From Chrysophaeum taylorii (Eukaryota > Sar > Pelagophyceae > Pelagomonadales > Pelagomonadaceae), in contig JAQMWT010000573.1 of the NCBI GenBank assembly GCA_029834535.1, positions 1 to 64,000 on the forward strand: a stretch of DNA of 64,000 bases, given 5' to 3'. Numbering within the stretch: position 1 is the stretch's first letter; every line of letters starts with the position of its first letter. This document shows, one piece after another, positions 52,201 to 63,906 of this stretch. Made by a program: the position numbers and the translations under genes. The notes under the pieces were generated by a model. That model did no database searches. It was given only the letters and a program-made list of their open reading frames with translations, and had not been told where the DNA came from.

Positions 52201-53874
52201 CATAAGAGAGCGGTCACGATCGGTGTAGATGAGGGCAATGCGATATCCGAATGGGCGAACCACGGTAGACAGAAAAAGTTCGAGTTGTCGAGCGTTCGTA
52301 AGGGCATCGTGTCGTGGAGCAAAGTAACGCGTGCGGCGGCGCGTATGATCATCGACAAACGTGAGCTTCATGGGCCAACGTTGGAGGAGCAAGCGGTGAG
52401 CTTCGTTCGTCATACTCGAATAGACTCCGGTAGAAGTTGGCGACAGTGGCAAAACAGTTGTGGCACGTAAGAACGTTGCAGATAGCTTGCAGATAGCGTC
52501 GCAGTGGCACGTAAGAACATTGCAGATAGCGTCGCGGGTGCTGAGCACGGAATTCACGTCGATAGCAAAACCGAAATTTAAAGGTCAGAAAAGCGGCGAA
52601 AACGTGCGTGAAGGAGAACCACAAATCACGCAGCAAAGAAGTGTCTGTCCAGGATCCCGAAGATGAGCGATCCAACCACATAGGAAGCACGAAAACTGCG
52701 CACGCGAAAAATTGACGGGCACAGCTTAGTTGTGGCAGGTGAAATGCCCGATGGAACGTGATTCGCTGGTTTTACCAAAACCGACAAGCACAACGAGGAG
52801 TGGATCAACGAATAGGTGAAATACAGAACGAGGAGGGGAGCAACGACGAGGTGAAAAGACAGAACGAGGAGAGGAGCAACGACGAGGGGAAAATACAGAA
52901 CGAGGGGTGGAACAACGAATAGCGGAAAATACAGAACGAGGCGCCTGTGCAATGGGAGCTAAAAACAAGAAAACGAGGGGCTTCCGTGGGATGGGGTTGT
53001 TGATGTGCTTGCATCAGCTTGGAAGAGTCTGGTGGCTGACGACGCGGCGGATAGCGCGGCGGAAGTAGTTGTGCATGCCATCGAAATTGGTTGTTGTTGA
53101 ACTTCTCAAGGGTACAACCACGTTCATCGGTACGAAACGCGAGACGATAAAACAAAGCCAGTAAGGCTTGAAGCACGATGCACGTAGTCAAATGCGAGGA
53201 CACACTCGAGGGTGCGTCGGATCAGGTACAATGCCGAGCAACTTGAACTCCGGTGATAGGTAAAATGCCGAGCAACTTGAACGCCGGTGATAGGTACAAT
53301 GCCGAGCAAATTGTATACTCCAATGATGAATTGAGGAAGTTCGCTACGCGATCCCCACGGCCCATGTAGACATCGGTAATGCGCTTGTAAAGTCGCGTGA
53401 AGTTCATGTCGCGGTTGTCATGTTGTTCGCGTGAAGTTCATGTCGCGGTTTTCATGGATATCAACGTTGTTGCTTGACGCGAAAGTCTTCTTCAGAGCAG
53501 CGAGATGCTGAGATGCTAGTCCAAGGATCGTTGGTCGAGATAATGTGATCACCGGTGGAAATGATCATGTTTTCCAGGCGCCGGGTCCATTGGTGAAAAA
53601 GATGTCGCTCACCACTGAAAGCATCGAGTTTTTGCGAAAGCTTGCTATCCTTAATTTCGATCGAGGACATGATAAACGATAACGAACCGAACACGTGGCA
53701 ATGAACTGAAGCCGATGAGGAGTCGCTGTTGTCCGTGAAGTCAAGCTCAGGTCGTTCGGCCTTGAACACCTGGTACCATGTTACGAATGGTATGAGGCGT
53801 TAGACTAGCGATAAGAGAAAGACGTAAGGATACTGGATACGTGGTGCAGGGGTAAGTGTCATAGCTTCTTCACA
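49251..53874 (-). mobile_element. Copia-type LTR element 2 (fossil, young)
   Basis: LTRs 49251-49349 and 53779-53874 are identical apart from one 3-base length difference. They run TG...CA and are flanked by AGGGG (49246-49250 and 53875-53879). Next to the right LTR the minus strand reads TGGTACCAGGTG, a likely primer-binding site. Parts on the minus strand: gag-like region (about 52600-53770), integrase (about 51430-52370; FVDDHTRRRTRYF, LIYTDRD), then reverse transcriptase and RNase H (49530-51266; DVSSAFIQAPIDEDIYVWPP, LVVDDLLVAH, YADDPDDRHSTTGF-like). Broken, with a few breaks; the polymerase part looks long and well kept. Near-identical LTRs mean recent insertion. It is a close relative of Copia element 1. 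Confidence 0.9.
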
Positions 53875-53881
53875 AGGGGGT

Positions 53882-54240
53882 TGTGAGCCTCACCCAGTGT
53901 CGTGCGGTGACGCTCACGTGGTACAACGGAAGGCAGCAGATGTATTCCGAGGCGGGTTCATCGCTTAGCCCCGGGGGTAGGCGAAGAGAAGAGGAGCCCC
54001 GCACGCACGTCGTGCGCATACTACTGCCGCCGGGCGTATGTGAAACGAAGTGCACTGCCCTGCTGGGAGCGGGCGGTATGGGGGGGGGCTCCTCGAGGCG
54101 GCGGCATGGCTGAGGTGGGGGCACGCCCGGCCCAGGGCGTTGGCGATCCCCCTCTCGCAGGAGATGCGGCGAACTTGGGCGGGCTTGGCCTCGGTGTTCA
54201 AAGCGCCTGCACAGCCTGCTGCGGAGTTTGGAAAGTGGAG
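53882..54240 (-). repeat. Dispersed repeat family R1, diverged copy
   Basis: The minus-strand translation (EAKPAQVRRISCERGIANAL) matches the R1 remnant in Helitrons 3 and 4 (EAKAAQTRRIYREWGIANAL). It lies outside a recognisable Helitron, next to Copia element 2. Confidence 0.55.
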
Positions 54241-56289
54241 TAAAAAGGCATGAATTGCCGTCTGCGACTTTTTTGAAGAGGCGCAGCGCTGCCGAGGCGC
54301 AGGCCGGCGGGAGGTGACGATATCGGGCGGGCGTCCAAAGAGTGATGTACGCGTGATCGAGCAGCCCCAGAACGAGGATGGAACTGCCAATTGTGCGCGA
54401 CCCCTAGTAACTTGCGGCGTCGAGCGCAGGACTTTTAAGGCGGCGGAGCGGACTAAGCACGTAGTTTTCGAGTTTTTTGAGTGCACGTCCGACGAAGTCA
54501 AGCGAGGCCTCGCCAAGAAGTCGAAGGCGGCAGTCAGATTATGGTGGCCGGTGGAGGCCACATGACCCTCGCACCGCGATGTCGGCAGGATCCGGCTCCA
54601 CACCCACTGCGCGCCAGCCCGATGCGGCACGTGCGGTCAAGGGCGCTCGCGGTAGCAGAGACGCCTCCACGCGCGCGGCAGGGTCGGTGGCGCAAGCAAA
54701 TAGGTGGATAAGCTTAGGTGGCATGACGTGGCAATCAAGAACCGAAACTACTAGCTGCCAGTGCTTAATCCCATTGCCGTGGCGCGTGGGATCAGCGTCT
54801 CTGGGTGTTAGTCCAGAGGGCGATGGTCTGTCGCCAGTTGTCACGGTCCTGAGCGACGGATTACTATGTTGGTATGCGTGAACTATATTCGGTTCGTTTT
54901 TGAGACCTCGGACATTCGGACTCACCGTCAACTTGGTCGTCAACTTCCTTCTGCGCCTCTCGGACATACCCCGTCCCGCTGCGAATTTAAAACCGACTGA
55001 TAAAAACGGCGACACGCCCAAGTGGACAGAATGTCCCATACCTTGCCACCAGCATGTCTTCTTGCGAGTCGGACCTCAGAGCAGCCTGCAGATCGGACAG
55101 CTCGTGTCTCGTTGTCGGGCCGAATCCGTTCCAGGAGGATCGCCAGGTCCATCCGATACGTGCGCCAGATGACGTACGGCAGCAAACATACTCCTCTCCG
55201 TCATTGCGCCGGCCAAGAGCCCGGCCCCGGGATTTTTCCGTAGGAGGAGGAGGCTGAGCCCAACGAGGCGACGACCATTTTTGCACCTCGTAAGACGCCC
55301 ACTTCCGCTCGTCGTCACCAAGGACGAGCGGATTCTTCTCGAGAATCCGCTCGTCCTTGAATAGAGTTATCTCACCACGAGAGAACAGGTGCGCTGAAGT
55401 TGCAAGATCTTAAGTCTAGGCCAGCCCAACTCGTGGGGCGAATCCCAAGGCCGTTAGGATAAAAAGCACGTTTTTCGAGCGACGAGCGTCGGGAGAGTTT
55501 TGACGCCTGGCGGAGACGGACCGCGATTTAAATTTTCAAGCAGCCCGTCGTTTACTCTTCATTCCCCCGGCCATACCCCGTCCCACCGGCTTTTGACCGG
55601 CTTACCCGGGGAGGAGACCAGGCGCGCCAACCAACCGAGGGCGGATGCCCTCGCAAGGCGCAAGAAGTAACTCCGGTCTCCTTCTAACCATTTATGTCCC
55701 CTACAAACGGACGGCTAGGCTCGCGATCTGCCGTCCCCTGCAAACGGCCTGCGTCTCCGCCGTCTTCTGTTGCCCTCACTCACTCCGCTCACCTTGAGCC
55801 TCAACAACGACAGGGAGCCAAGGACACCAAAAATATTCCTTTGGGAAGCTCCAGATAGTGCTAGCCACTTGAAGCGCCGCCCCCGGAGCAAAGGAGCAGC
55901 GCTGCTGGATCGAGGGAGGTCCAGTGGACGTCTGAAAGCCGGCTGAACGAGGGCGAGCGTCGAGATATGCGGTCGACCTAGTCAGCGTCCGCAGGGCCCG
56001 TCACCGTCGTCGACATCGACGGCATCCGCAAGCGTCTGCAGCGGCGGCGCCTCGCGCCTCGCGCTCGGCTCTGCACTTCTTTTCTTCAACGTCGAAGCAG
56101 GTCTCGCACCTGATGAGGCGGCTGGCGTCGCAAGCCTCCACGTCGACCGGAAGATCCTCGCAGATGCCGCCGGTCTCGCGTCTAGTACGGGCGGCCAGGA
56201 GCTCCGCGTAGACTGCGTCTTGCTTGGCGCGCTTCTGGGCGCGGTTCTCGGTGCTCTTGCGCTTGGCCTCTCCTCCTAGGCGCGGGGGG
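54241..56289. other. No gene recognised; repeat debris
   Basis: Mixed decayed sequence. About 54890-55000 and 55555-55665 resemble the LINE-like repeat of 18415-18727 (CCGGCCATACCCCGTCCCA, GAGGGCGGATGCCCTCGCAA). About 55240-55320 resembles 58430-58500. A perfect hairpin lies at 55320-55358. No coding region with family features was found. Confidence 0.45.
55320..55358. repeat. Perfect 16-bp inverted repeat
   Basis: AAGGACGAGCGGATTC and its exact reverse complement GAATCCGCTCGTCCTT are separated by 7 bases (TTCTCGA). Strong hairpin on either strand. There is no gene end next to it that would make it a terminator. Confidence 0.9.
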
Positions 56290-56650
56290 CAGCCTCGTGG
56301 GCTTTGCGCTTGCCCAGGAGTTCCGACAGCTTGGCCGAACCATTTTCGTCGGTGATCCGAAAACGCGTCACCACCACTTGACGACCTCGGGGTCCTTGCG
56401 GCCGGCGTGGTTGTCCGAGAGGACGACGACGGGTCGGGGGCGCTGCGTGAGATCCTCGTCCAGCAGCCTCATCCGGTTGAGAAAGGACGCAGCACGCTGG
56501 GTTCAGCGACAGGATGGCGCGCGAGCTGAACTTTTTGGTTTCCATCGCAGATCTCGAATGCGGCGAGCTCCCCGTGATGGTCTGGCGCCAGACCATAGAG
56601 GCCGTAGTTGAAATCACATCATGACAATATTGCGCTGATAGTGGCCGCCG
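56290..56650 (-). repeat. Dispersed repeat family R3, copy B (decayed ORF)
   Basis: Diverged relative of 44331-44770 on the same strand (see that entry for shared blocks). The minus-strand start region, just after GCCGTAGTTGAA in plus orientation, encodes TASMVWRQTITG. Broken over frames; family unknown. Confidence 0.4.
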
Positions 56651-57062
56651 CGATGGTGATGGCACCCTGCCTCTCCTTTTGTTTGGTCGAGCACGTCTTC
56701 TTCGCCGTTCTCCTGACAGTACTTGCCGGCTTCAAGATCTGCTGCGCACGCCGCTTCTTCTCAGAGTACGGCCGTCTTCGCGTTGAAAAAACTTGCGTGC
56801 AGGCTTCGTCTTGGCCGCCTGGCGCTTCTCCGCGAACTTGGGGCGCCCGGCTTCTCTGGCGTCATCCGGCCTGGGCGACAGTTGTGACTTCTCAATTCTT
56901 GTCTTGACGGAACTTTTGCAAATTGGTGGTGCACGGCGTGCCTGTAACCTCCACTGTCGACCAGCGGCTACGCAGCTACGGCACCGTCGCCGTGGCCTCG
57001 TCGTTGGTGCCTTCGGCGAGGCCCCCACAGGCCACGCTCTCGCGAAAACATGTGCAGGGCGC

Positions 57063-57340
57063 ATCGCTGCGCAAACCTGGCTGTGCCAACTTCACAGAGG
57101 CCAAGGCGGCCCAAACTCGCCGCATCTACCGCGAGTGGGGGATCGCCAACGCCTTGAAACCCGGGCGAGCTGTGCCCTCACCGCCCTCAGCCATGTTGCC
57201 GCCTCGGGCAGCCCCACCCAGGCCGCCCTGTTGTGCCCAGCAGGGCGTCACACTTCGTCGCACATGCGTCCGGCGGCAGCATGCGTACGACCTACGGGCG
57301 GGGCCCGTCCTCTCGTCGCCTGCTCGGCGATGACCCCGAC
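57063..57340 (+). repeat. Dispersed repeat family R1, inverted copy
   Basis: The plus strand encodes CANFTEAKAAQTRRIYREWG, nearly identical to the minus-strand R1 remnant in Helitron 4 (31200-31140), then VTLRRTCVRRQHAYDLRAGP. The opposite orientation shows it moved or inverted independently. Confidence 0.7.
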
Positions 57341-58179
57341 TACCCATCCCATCCTTCATGACCCCACAATCCTTCAAGCATCCCCCCCTCTTATAATATT
57401 TAAAAACCTCCTAAATAATAAACCTGATGAGCATCGAGTACATGCTGTGGTGGAGGCGCGGCACGACGGCGAGTCGACGTCGACGGTGAGCCGCCGTCCC
57501 AACCGCAACTTCCGCAAGCGTGGGCTCGACCTCTCGGTGATCGCCAACATCTTGAACCTCCCCATCCGAATCAAGGAGAGCGACGACGTCGTGGCCATAA
57601 AACGCTTGAAACTCGAGCGAACGAAACTTTCCTACTTCCAGAACCTCTGCAAAACGTACAGGAAGCTGATTGAGGACCTCAAAGATCCAACCCTCCGTTC
57701 CTCCAGGAAGTAAGTATACGAGCAGACCCTCCTCCCGGGACTCGAAGAGAAAATCAAGCTGTGGAGCAGCCAGAACAACGGCTTATCGAGCATCCCTACG
57801 ACCCCTCCGTCTACCTCGCATGTCGATGGGGCCAGAAATGACGCCGATGGCCTACAAGTCGCCGACGACGAGGCTGGTCTTTAATCATTGGCAGTGTACC
57901 GAGAAGCAGGTGCGCTAGTCGCACCTTCCGGCGGACAGCTGGCGAGCGGCGCTCGTTGGCAAGCCACGAGCAGAGCTACGCGTGGTTGGAACCTTCCTTC
58001 CACTTGGTCGATCGATCGAGAGGGTGCGCGTCTTCGACGCGGTGTTCGAATTTAAACTGAATAGTAACGCCGGAATAAGGGTCTAGGGTCACTACTCGGG
58101 AAAGAGGTGGAGAAATAAAAGTTTGTAAGGGGGCGGAGGAGCACCGGCAGAGCGGGGGGGATTGTGCAGAGGAGACGCT
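57341..58179. other. Unassigned frame, otherwise nothing recognised
   Basis: At 57420-57713 the plus strand has a charged, helix-like frame (RRPNRNFRKRGLDLSVIANI, LSYFQNLCKTYRKLIEDLKD) that looks protein-like but continues the frame of the R1 copy and has no recognised family. The rest shows nothing. Confidence 0.35.
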
Positions 58180-58500
58180 CACGTGATTCCTGGAAGGCGG
58201 ATGTATCCCGAGATCCTAGCCACGAGCCCCGGGGGCAGGCGAAGAGTGGACTGCCCCGCCCGCATGTCGTGCGCATGGATGAAAATGCGACGAAGTGCGG
58301 TGTCCTGCTGGGTGGGGGCTGCCCGAGGCGACGGCATGACCGAGGGCGGTGAGGCACAGCGCGCCCGGCCCCTGTCCAGGTTAATGCGTCGCGCCGGGCA
58401 ACTCGCTCGGCCCGGTTTCAAGGGCCCAGCAGGAGGCTGAGCGCGGCGAGGCGGCGACGATGCCCAACTTGGAAAAGTGACTCTTCCTTCCGCTCGTTGT
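58180..58500 (-). repeat. Dispersed repeat family R1, diverged copy
   Basis: Shares TCGTGCGCAT...GCGACGAAG...GTCCTGCTGGG...CCCGAGGCG order with 31019-31100. Its end (about 58430-58500) also matches 55240-55320, so R1 copies carry a longer common 3' flank. Confidence 0.5.
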
Positions 58501-59156
58501 GACCACTCGCGATCGACTGAACGGCATTGATGTTATTATTGGCAGATATGAGTGCGCGCTCGAGCGTGCATATTCAGGGGAATCGTGCATGCAACTTCGA
58601 TCTGCAAGCAGATCATATCACAGATAGAGGAGTTGGCCTCAACCGTATAGAGCATGAGGGGAGTTGAGGTGCACATTGAAGTCGCAGACGATGACCATCG
58701 ATAAGATTCGGGGATTCAATGATGGAACCTACGAAGATCTCTAGATTCAACGAGTTCCATCGGCCGGTGCCCACAACGAACGAACAAAGAAGTTTTGACT
58801 CTTAGAAAAGGGCGGAGGTATGGCGCGCACGCCAGAGTGCTGTCGTGGCATCGACACAGCTTCGGCCAACAATCCGAAGAGAGCTTTAATGCTGCAGTCG
58901 ACGCCGCAGCACGTGACGGGGCAGCAGCTTTTGTTTATTCTAAGAGCGGCGCGGGTGTCGACCGTAGGGACCGACCTCCTCCTCCTGAAGTCGCAACACC
59001 CCTAACACATTCACGGGCGTGGAGCGTCCGCTATGGAAAACGGAGAAACCCCGAAGAAGAAGATCACCCCCCGTGATGACGGCAGCCGTGTTGGGGCGCG
59101 ACGTGTTGTGAAGCCCAGTCCTCCAGCTACCCCCGAGCAGGCGGAGCAGCAATTCC
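58501..59156. other. No gene recognised
   Basis: Short frames only, downstream of the convergent glycosyltransferase gene. Confidence 0.5.
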
Positions 59157-60941
59157 TCAAACGTAAAGCATAGGCGTAGTATGCCTGTAGGGGAGGGTGT
59201 CTTGATCGTCCGAAGAAGCGAGGAGGGCAGCGTACAAAGTCTCGTACTTGAGCATCTGGTCTTCTACGCGGAAACGGCGGAGCACCGCTGCCCGGGCGTT
59301 GGCCGCGAGGGTGGCGCGGCGGGAGGGGTCGTCGAGGAGAGCGGCGACCGCGTCGGCGATGGCCTGGGGCGTCGGGTCCGAGACCACGACTCCCGTTTCG
59401 TCGGGGACTAGATACTCGCCGATGCCCCCGACCCCAAAGGTGACCAGAGGGACCCCCGCGCTCAGAGCCTCGAGATTTGCGATGCAAAAGGTCTCGGACC
59501 ACGCGCGGAGAGAGGGGTTGACGATGACATCGAAAGATGCGTAGCGCGCGGCAAGCTTTTCGCCGCGAGGAACGGCGCCAACGAAGTCAATATTGATACC
59601 GTAGAGGTCTGCGAGGCGGCGCGTACTCTCGAGAGCTTCGCCCGCGCCCACGACCACAAATCTCGCCAATGGCCTGCGAGCGAGAAGGGCCATCGCGTGG
59701 ACGAAGAGTCCCGGCGATTTTTCTGGAGCTACTCTGGCCACGAAACCGATAGTTTCAAAAAAATGAATATCTTTGTTTGGTCGAAAAACTGCCGCGTCGA
59801 CACCGGGGGGGATGACAACCGTAGGGCCTACGACGCTGTCTGCGGCGTAGCGGCTGGGCGCGACCATCACGTCCACCGAGACTCTCGGCTCGAGGTTCGG
59901 CAGCTCCATCACGAGCTTGGCGGGCTTGGCCGCCTCCGTTAGGATCGCATCCGACGAGTCGCGGGCGTTCGCGAAGACCACGATGTCGGGGTCGAGGGAC
60001 CGGAACGTTCGCGCGAGGTGCAGCCAGGTCCGTCGCACCCACGGCGGCTCGCACGCGGCGAAGTTTCCGTCGGCTGCTCGAAGACGCTGCAGGAGGTACG
60101 CGTCCACCGATGCCTGGGAACCGTCGTACGCGAGCGCTTGACCACCCAACGGTTTTTGAAACGTCTCTTCTTCGGCAATCGATGGAATGGGAGCCGCAAT
60201 CAACGGCACTCCCAGCGACCGGAGAATTTCTTTCAAATTTGAATTTTGGTCTTCTTCTTCTTCCAAAAACGTGACGAACGTGAAATTGTGCGGCAGTCTC
60301 CGGAGTTGTTCGAGCCAAATTGTCTTCTGGCCGTCCAACTTCATCGACCCAACAAAAACGATCCGCGCCGGTGCCGAAGATAAGCGAGGCCATTCTGTCT
60401 CCGTTTGCGGGTAAAATTTCCTCCGCGGAGCATCGTCGACCACCGTATCGAACGACACCTCCACCCCTCCGAACCGCAGCACGTGGGTCGCGGGCTCGAG
60501 ATTGTCGAGGACAATCGACACCATGTCACCTGGAAGCGTTCTCGGCGGTTGTTTGGTGCCCAACTCGACCGTCAATTCTCTTCCAAAGCTCAGAAAAGAA
60601 ATCTCCAACCGAGCTTCCGCGCCGACGTACCCAACGGGCGGCCACACCACCAGGACGTCGTCATCATAGGAGCACGCGAGGTCCACTGTCTCGATTTTCG
60701 CGTGCACGAGGACGAGGCTTTTTGAACCGTTGCAGGCGCCGGGGACCGCAACACCCCACGGTTCGGGCTGCGGATCGTAGCACGCGACATCCTTTGACGA
60801 CTCGCGGTGGGCCACGCACACGCGGCCCTCGACGGCCGGCATGGCCACGAGCGTCTCCCCGCTCTTCCTCACGATCGCGCGCTGCCACGTCTTGGCACCA
60901 CATAACGCCGCCGCCACCGCCAGAAAGACTATCATCATCAT
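59157..60941 (-). CDS. Secretory-pathway glycosyltransferase, GT4 family
   Basis: 594 aa from ATG 60941. The N-terminus MMMIVFLAVAAALCGAKTW is a signal peptide or anchor. Residues about 30-175 form a beta-rich N-terminal region (GRVCVAHRESSKDVACYD) not typical of GT4. The GT-B catalytic part starts at about 185 (RIVFVGSMKLDGQKTIW). It includes DIVVFANARDSSDAILTE, GPTVVIPPGVDAAVFRP, ETIGFVARVAPEKSPGLFVH, RFVVVGAG, and the EX7E motif in WSETFCIANLEALSAGVPLV with GGIGEYLVPDETGVVV. These are diagnostic of GT4 retaining transferases using nucleotide-sugar donors. Donor and acceptor are unknown; ER/Golgi location is inferred. GGGGGTAAGTGATG immediately precedes the start. Confidence 0.85.
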   Translation of the reverse strand: MMMIVFLAVAAALCGAKTWQRAIVRKSGETLVAMPAVEGRVCVAHRESSKDVACYDPQPEPWGVAVPGACNGSKSLVLVHAKIETVDLACSYDDDVLVVWPPVGYVGAEARLEISFLSFGRELTVELGTKQPPRTLPGDMVSIVLDNLEPATHVLRFGGVEVSFDTVVDDAPRRKFYPQTETEWPRLSSAPARIVFVGSMKLDGQKTIWLEQLRRLPHNFTFVTFLEEEEDQNSNLKEILRSLGVPLIAAPIPSIAEEETFQKPLGGQALAYDGSQASVDAYLLQRLRAADGNFAACEPPWVRRTWLHLARTFRSLDPDIVVFANARDSSDAILTEAAKPAKLVMELPNLEPRVSVDVMVAPSRYAADSVVGPTVVIPPGVDAAVFRPNKDIHFFETIGFVARVAPEKSPGLFVHAMALLARRPLARFVVVGAGEALESTRRLADLYGINIDFVGAVPRGEKLAARYASFDVIVNPSLRAWSETFCIANLEALSAGVPLVTFGVGGIGEYLVPDETGVVVSDPTPQAIADAVAALLDDPSRRATLAANARAAVLRRFRVEDQMLKYETLYAALLASSDDQDTLPYRHTTPMLYV

Positions 60942-61069
60942 CACTTACCCCCCCCCCGTGTTCAACCGCCACCGAGTCGAGGCGTACATATCTGTCGCCG
61001 GAAAAAAAAAACTTGAAGCGCACAACACGTCAACGGCGAGATCGACAGCTCGTGCAGCAGCGGCGGCTC

Positions 61070-61680
61070 AGCACCACCGTCCCGCTCCGGCACCTGCATT
61101 CGACAATGCCGATGCGCCCGAACTTGCTGCCGCTCCGCCTCGCCCGAACTCGCTGCGCCACCTCCTCGCGCCGTTCTCGTGCCGCCCATGCGGGGGCTTC
61201 GGCGGCGACGGTCGAGTAGTCGAGTGCGGATGCGAGTACGGCGGACTTCTTCGTGCGCTGCCTGAAGCTTTGCGGCGGCGGAAAACTTGAAGTCCGCGCA
61301 CAGCAGATGTCCAGTGCCACGGCCGCGTTGGAAGAATGATACCAACGATGGGCAACAACCACGCGGCAGCACTAAGCGAATCGGCGAAGATGGCGCTGGC
61401 GACCAACTCATTTTCGGGGACTGCGTATCGAGACTTGGGCGTTGATGTGCTGACGCGGCTTCTGGAAATTATGCGGCTAGAAGAACAAGCAGCGGAAGCG
61501 CCAGGCCGCGAAGGCTGCTGGAGTCGCTTCGTAAGAAACAGAGCTCGAGCTCGCGAAGACGTCTTAAATCCCACCGAGTTTCAGAAACAGGGCGCGTCGC
61601 GTAGAATGCTGGCTCAGCCCGCTCCAGAAGCGCTTTTCTCTGCGTCGTGGTCGCCCGACCGAAGTTGTTACGTATGAGGC
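61070..61680 (+). repeat. Dispersed repeat family R2, copy B (decayed ORF)
   Basis: Second copy of the unit at 8836-9650, same strand, with the same order of conserved blocks. The two are diverged by many substitutions and indels. Confidence 0.55.
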
Positions 61681-62780
61681 GCTGGTTGACCCCTGGCCTT
61701 GGCAGTGCACTGTGTGGGGTGACAACAACCCGAGCAGCCGCCAGCCCGGGGTCGGGAGAACGCCCCCCAGCCCTCACCAGTTGTGGTCGTCGTCGAAAAG
61801 GCGTTGGTTGGCCGGTGGGCCGGCGACCAAAGCCGCCGGGGCCGGGTTTTTTGTCTGTTTCCGGATTCACCCACGGCAGAATCTGTACGCGGGGCATTCC
61901 GTTTCGCGGGCACTGCCAGCCTTCGTTGTTGCTGTGGATTGTCCGTTATTCCTCTTGCCGCCGACATGCTCTGCGCCTGGCTTCCGTCGCCTGGTGTTGC
62001 TCGAAGATCGCCCAAGGCAGCAGCTTAAGTCTAATAGTATCTCTAAATTCCTTTCCGGGTTCCAGCATCGGTCAACGCGCCCGCGACGCTCGGGACACTT
62101 GTCGTCGTAGAAAGGACGAACGCGAAAGAACACGCAATGCAAAGCAGGTTTTTTGAAGTGATGCGCAGGGTGGTCGCGTCTTTTATGCACGGTTGTGTGT
62201 GCCATAGATGATGGTATCACGTCCGTCTGAAGAGAGGAGTCACGGTCGAATGGCAGCAGATCGCGATATCGGATGATGATAGAGGTCCGAATCGAAGGGG
62301 CGGCGAGTTTGCGGAGTGGCTGGTAGGTCGTGGAACCGCTCGCCAGGAGGTTTCGCGAGTGCATCTCAATAAGTTGTCAGTGCGCAGGGCCAAGTATAGC
62401 GCAAGATGTGGTGGACAGGTAAGAAGCTCGTGGCATCGAGGTCCAGAAAAATCAGCCCTGGTGGGTAGTCGTTGTCATTCAGCGTCGTCGTAAAGCAACC
62501 GAAATCAACAACAACAACAACACCCGGGTCGGTGGGTGAAAACTAAGCAAAGACCAAACAGTCGTAGCCTAGCACATGCACGAGCGACAAGTCGAGGTTC
62601 GACGCGGAGCTTCCATGTCGGCCGATTCGGCGGCTTCCATAGCGACCCAAATCATTCTGCCGTCATCGCCTATTTCAGTTTTCATTGGCAGCTTGGCGCG
62701 GTCGAATTTCCCCGAGAAACTTCCCGAACGCGCGGTGCGATTTCTTTCTCGGCAACGCGCTTCAACTCTCGTCCTGGTCG
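61681..62780. other. No gene recognised
   Basis: Overlapping frames of up to 170 codons on both strands without recognisable features; (CAA)n near 62505-62522. Confidence 0.45.
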
Positions 62781-63906
62781 TTATTGTCTAAAACCTCGAC
62801 GTCTTCGATGCCCTTGGCGGGATCCACCCAGCTGACCTGAGAGTCTTCGAGGCCCGCGGCGTCGAACCCAGCGTCGACAATCTCGCCGATTTCTGCCGCA
62901 TACTTCCTTCTCGGTGGCCTCGATCACATTCAATGCTTGTTCGGACACAAACATCGAGACCAAATTACGTACGGGCAACTTCGTCCCGACTGAGCCCCGT
63001 CGCCATCTTCGCAATCGTCGTCCCGAGGGCTGCCGAGAACTTTCTTTATGATCGCGCCGTACTCTTTCAAGAGAAATCAGAGACTTGACGATGGACGTTC
63101 ACGAAGCACTTTCGAAGGACAACGAACTCGAGGCCGTCTTTGCCACCGTACTTGACAACAAAACGTTGTCTCGCGCGCGAACTGCACCATCAGCTTGTAT
63201 TTGAACAACTTGCCCGGTGCTTCAAACAAAGTTTTCAAGCTTGGGTTGTCGGGCCCCGGCAAGGGCACAATCATCCTGAAAAGGGGCGGCGGATACTCGT
63301 TCATGCCATTGGCCATGTCCCGCATAAAGGTGAGGAGGACGCGGCTCGTCATTTGGTCAATGCGATCGAAGCGCGGCAACAGCACTCTGAGAAGCTGCGC
63401 TACAGTCTCGTTGCCCTCTGACTGATACTTTCGCACCAAAATGTCTGTCTGTGGTTACGGCGTCAGTCGCATCGCCAGCACCGCAAATCTTGACGCACTT
63501 GCCAGATTTGACACAAACAAGCGATCGTTTCTAACGTCGACCCACGTATACATGTGAGTCCGGCCGCTCGCCAAACAGTCGGGACACACGAACCAGACGT
63601 TGAACACGCTGCCGGGAAACTGGATTTCGTTCTCAAGGAGCGCCATCGCTCATCATCTAGGCCGCCGCCACCTCGCTCTCAGGCTCCGCGCGCACCGAAA
63701 CGGTGAGATTCGCCAACGAGGGGCTCGACGCACACCAGGCAGTTGCTTTTGGGATCACGTACGACAGCACCACTTCTCCAGGCGCACAGAGTTACCCCGA
63801 ACTGGCGAGCAGTCGCTGCGAGGCGTTCAGCAAGATGAGGCCGATCAGAAACGTCACGACGAGCTGAAGCTCGCGCTGGCCTGGCGGTGGGTTGTTCGGA
63901 GTCCAA
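62781..63906 (-). pseudogene. Decayed coding region, unrecognised
   Basis: Minus-strand protein-like pieces occur in series. LCAWRSGAVVRDPKSNCLVC is at about 63780-63720, then FPGSVFNVWFVCPDCLASGR and RLFVSNLASASRFAVLAMRL (63646-63455). TVAQLLRVLLPRFDRIDQMT and NPSLKTLFEAPGKLFKYKLM (63439-63170) follow, then GTKLPVRNLVSMFVSEQALN (about 62980). They look like one protein read in several frames, with a CPDC zinc-type knuckle, but the family is not recognised. Frame changes imply a pseudogene. Confidence 0.45.
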
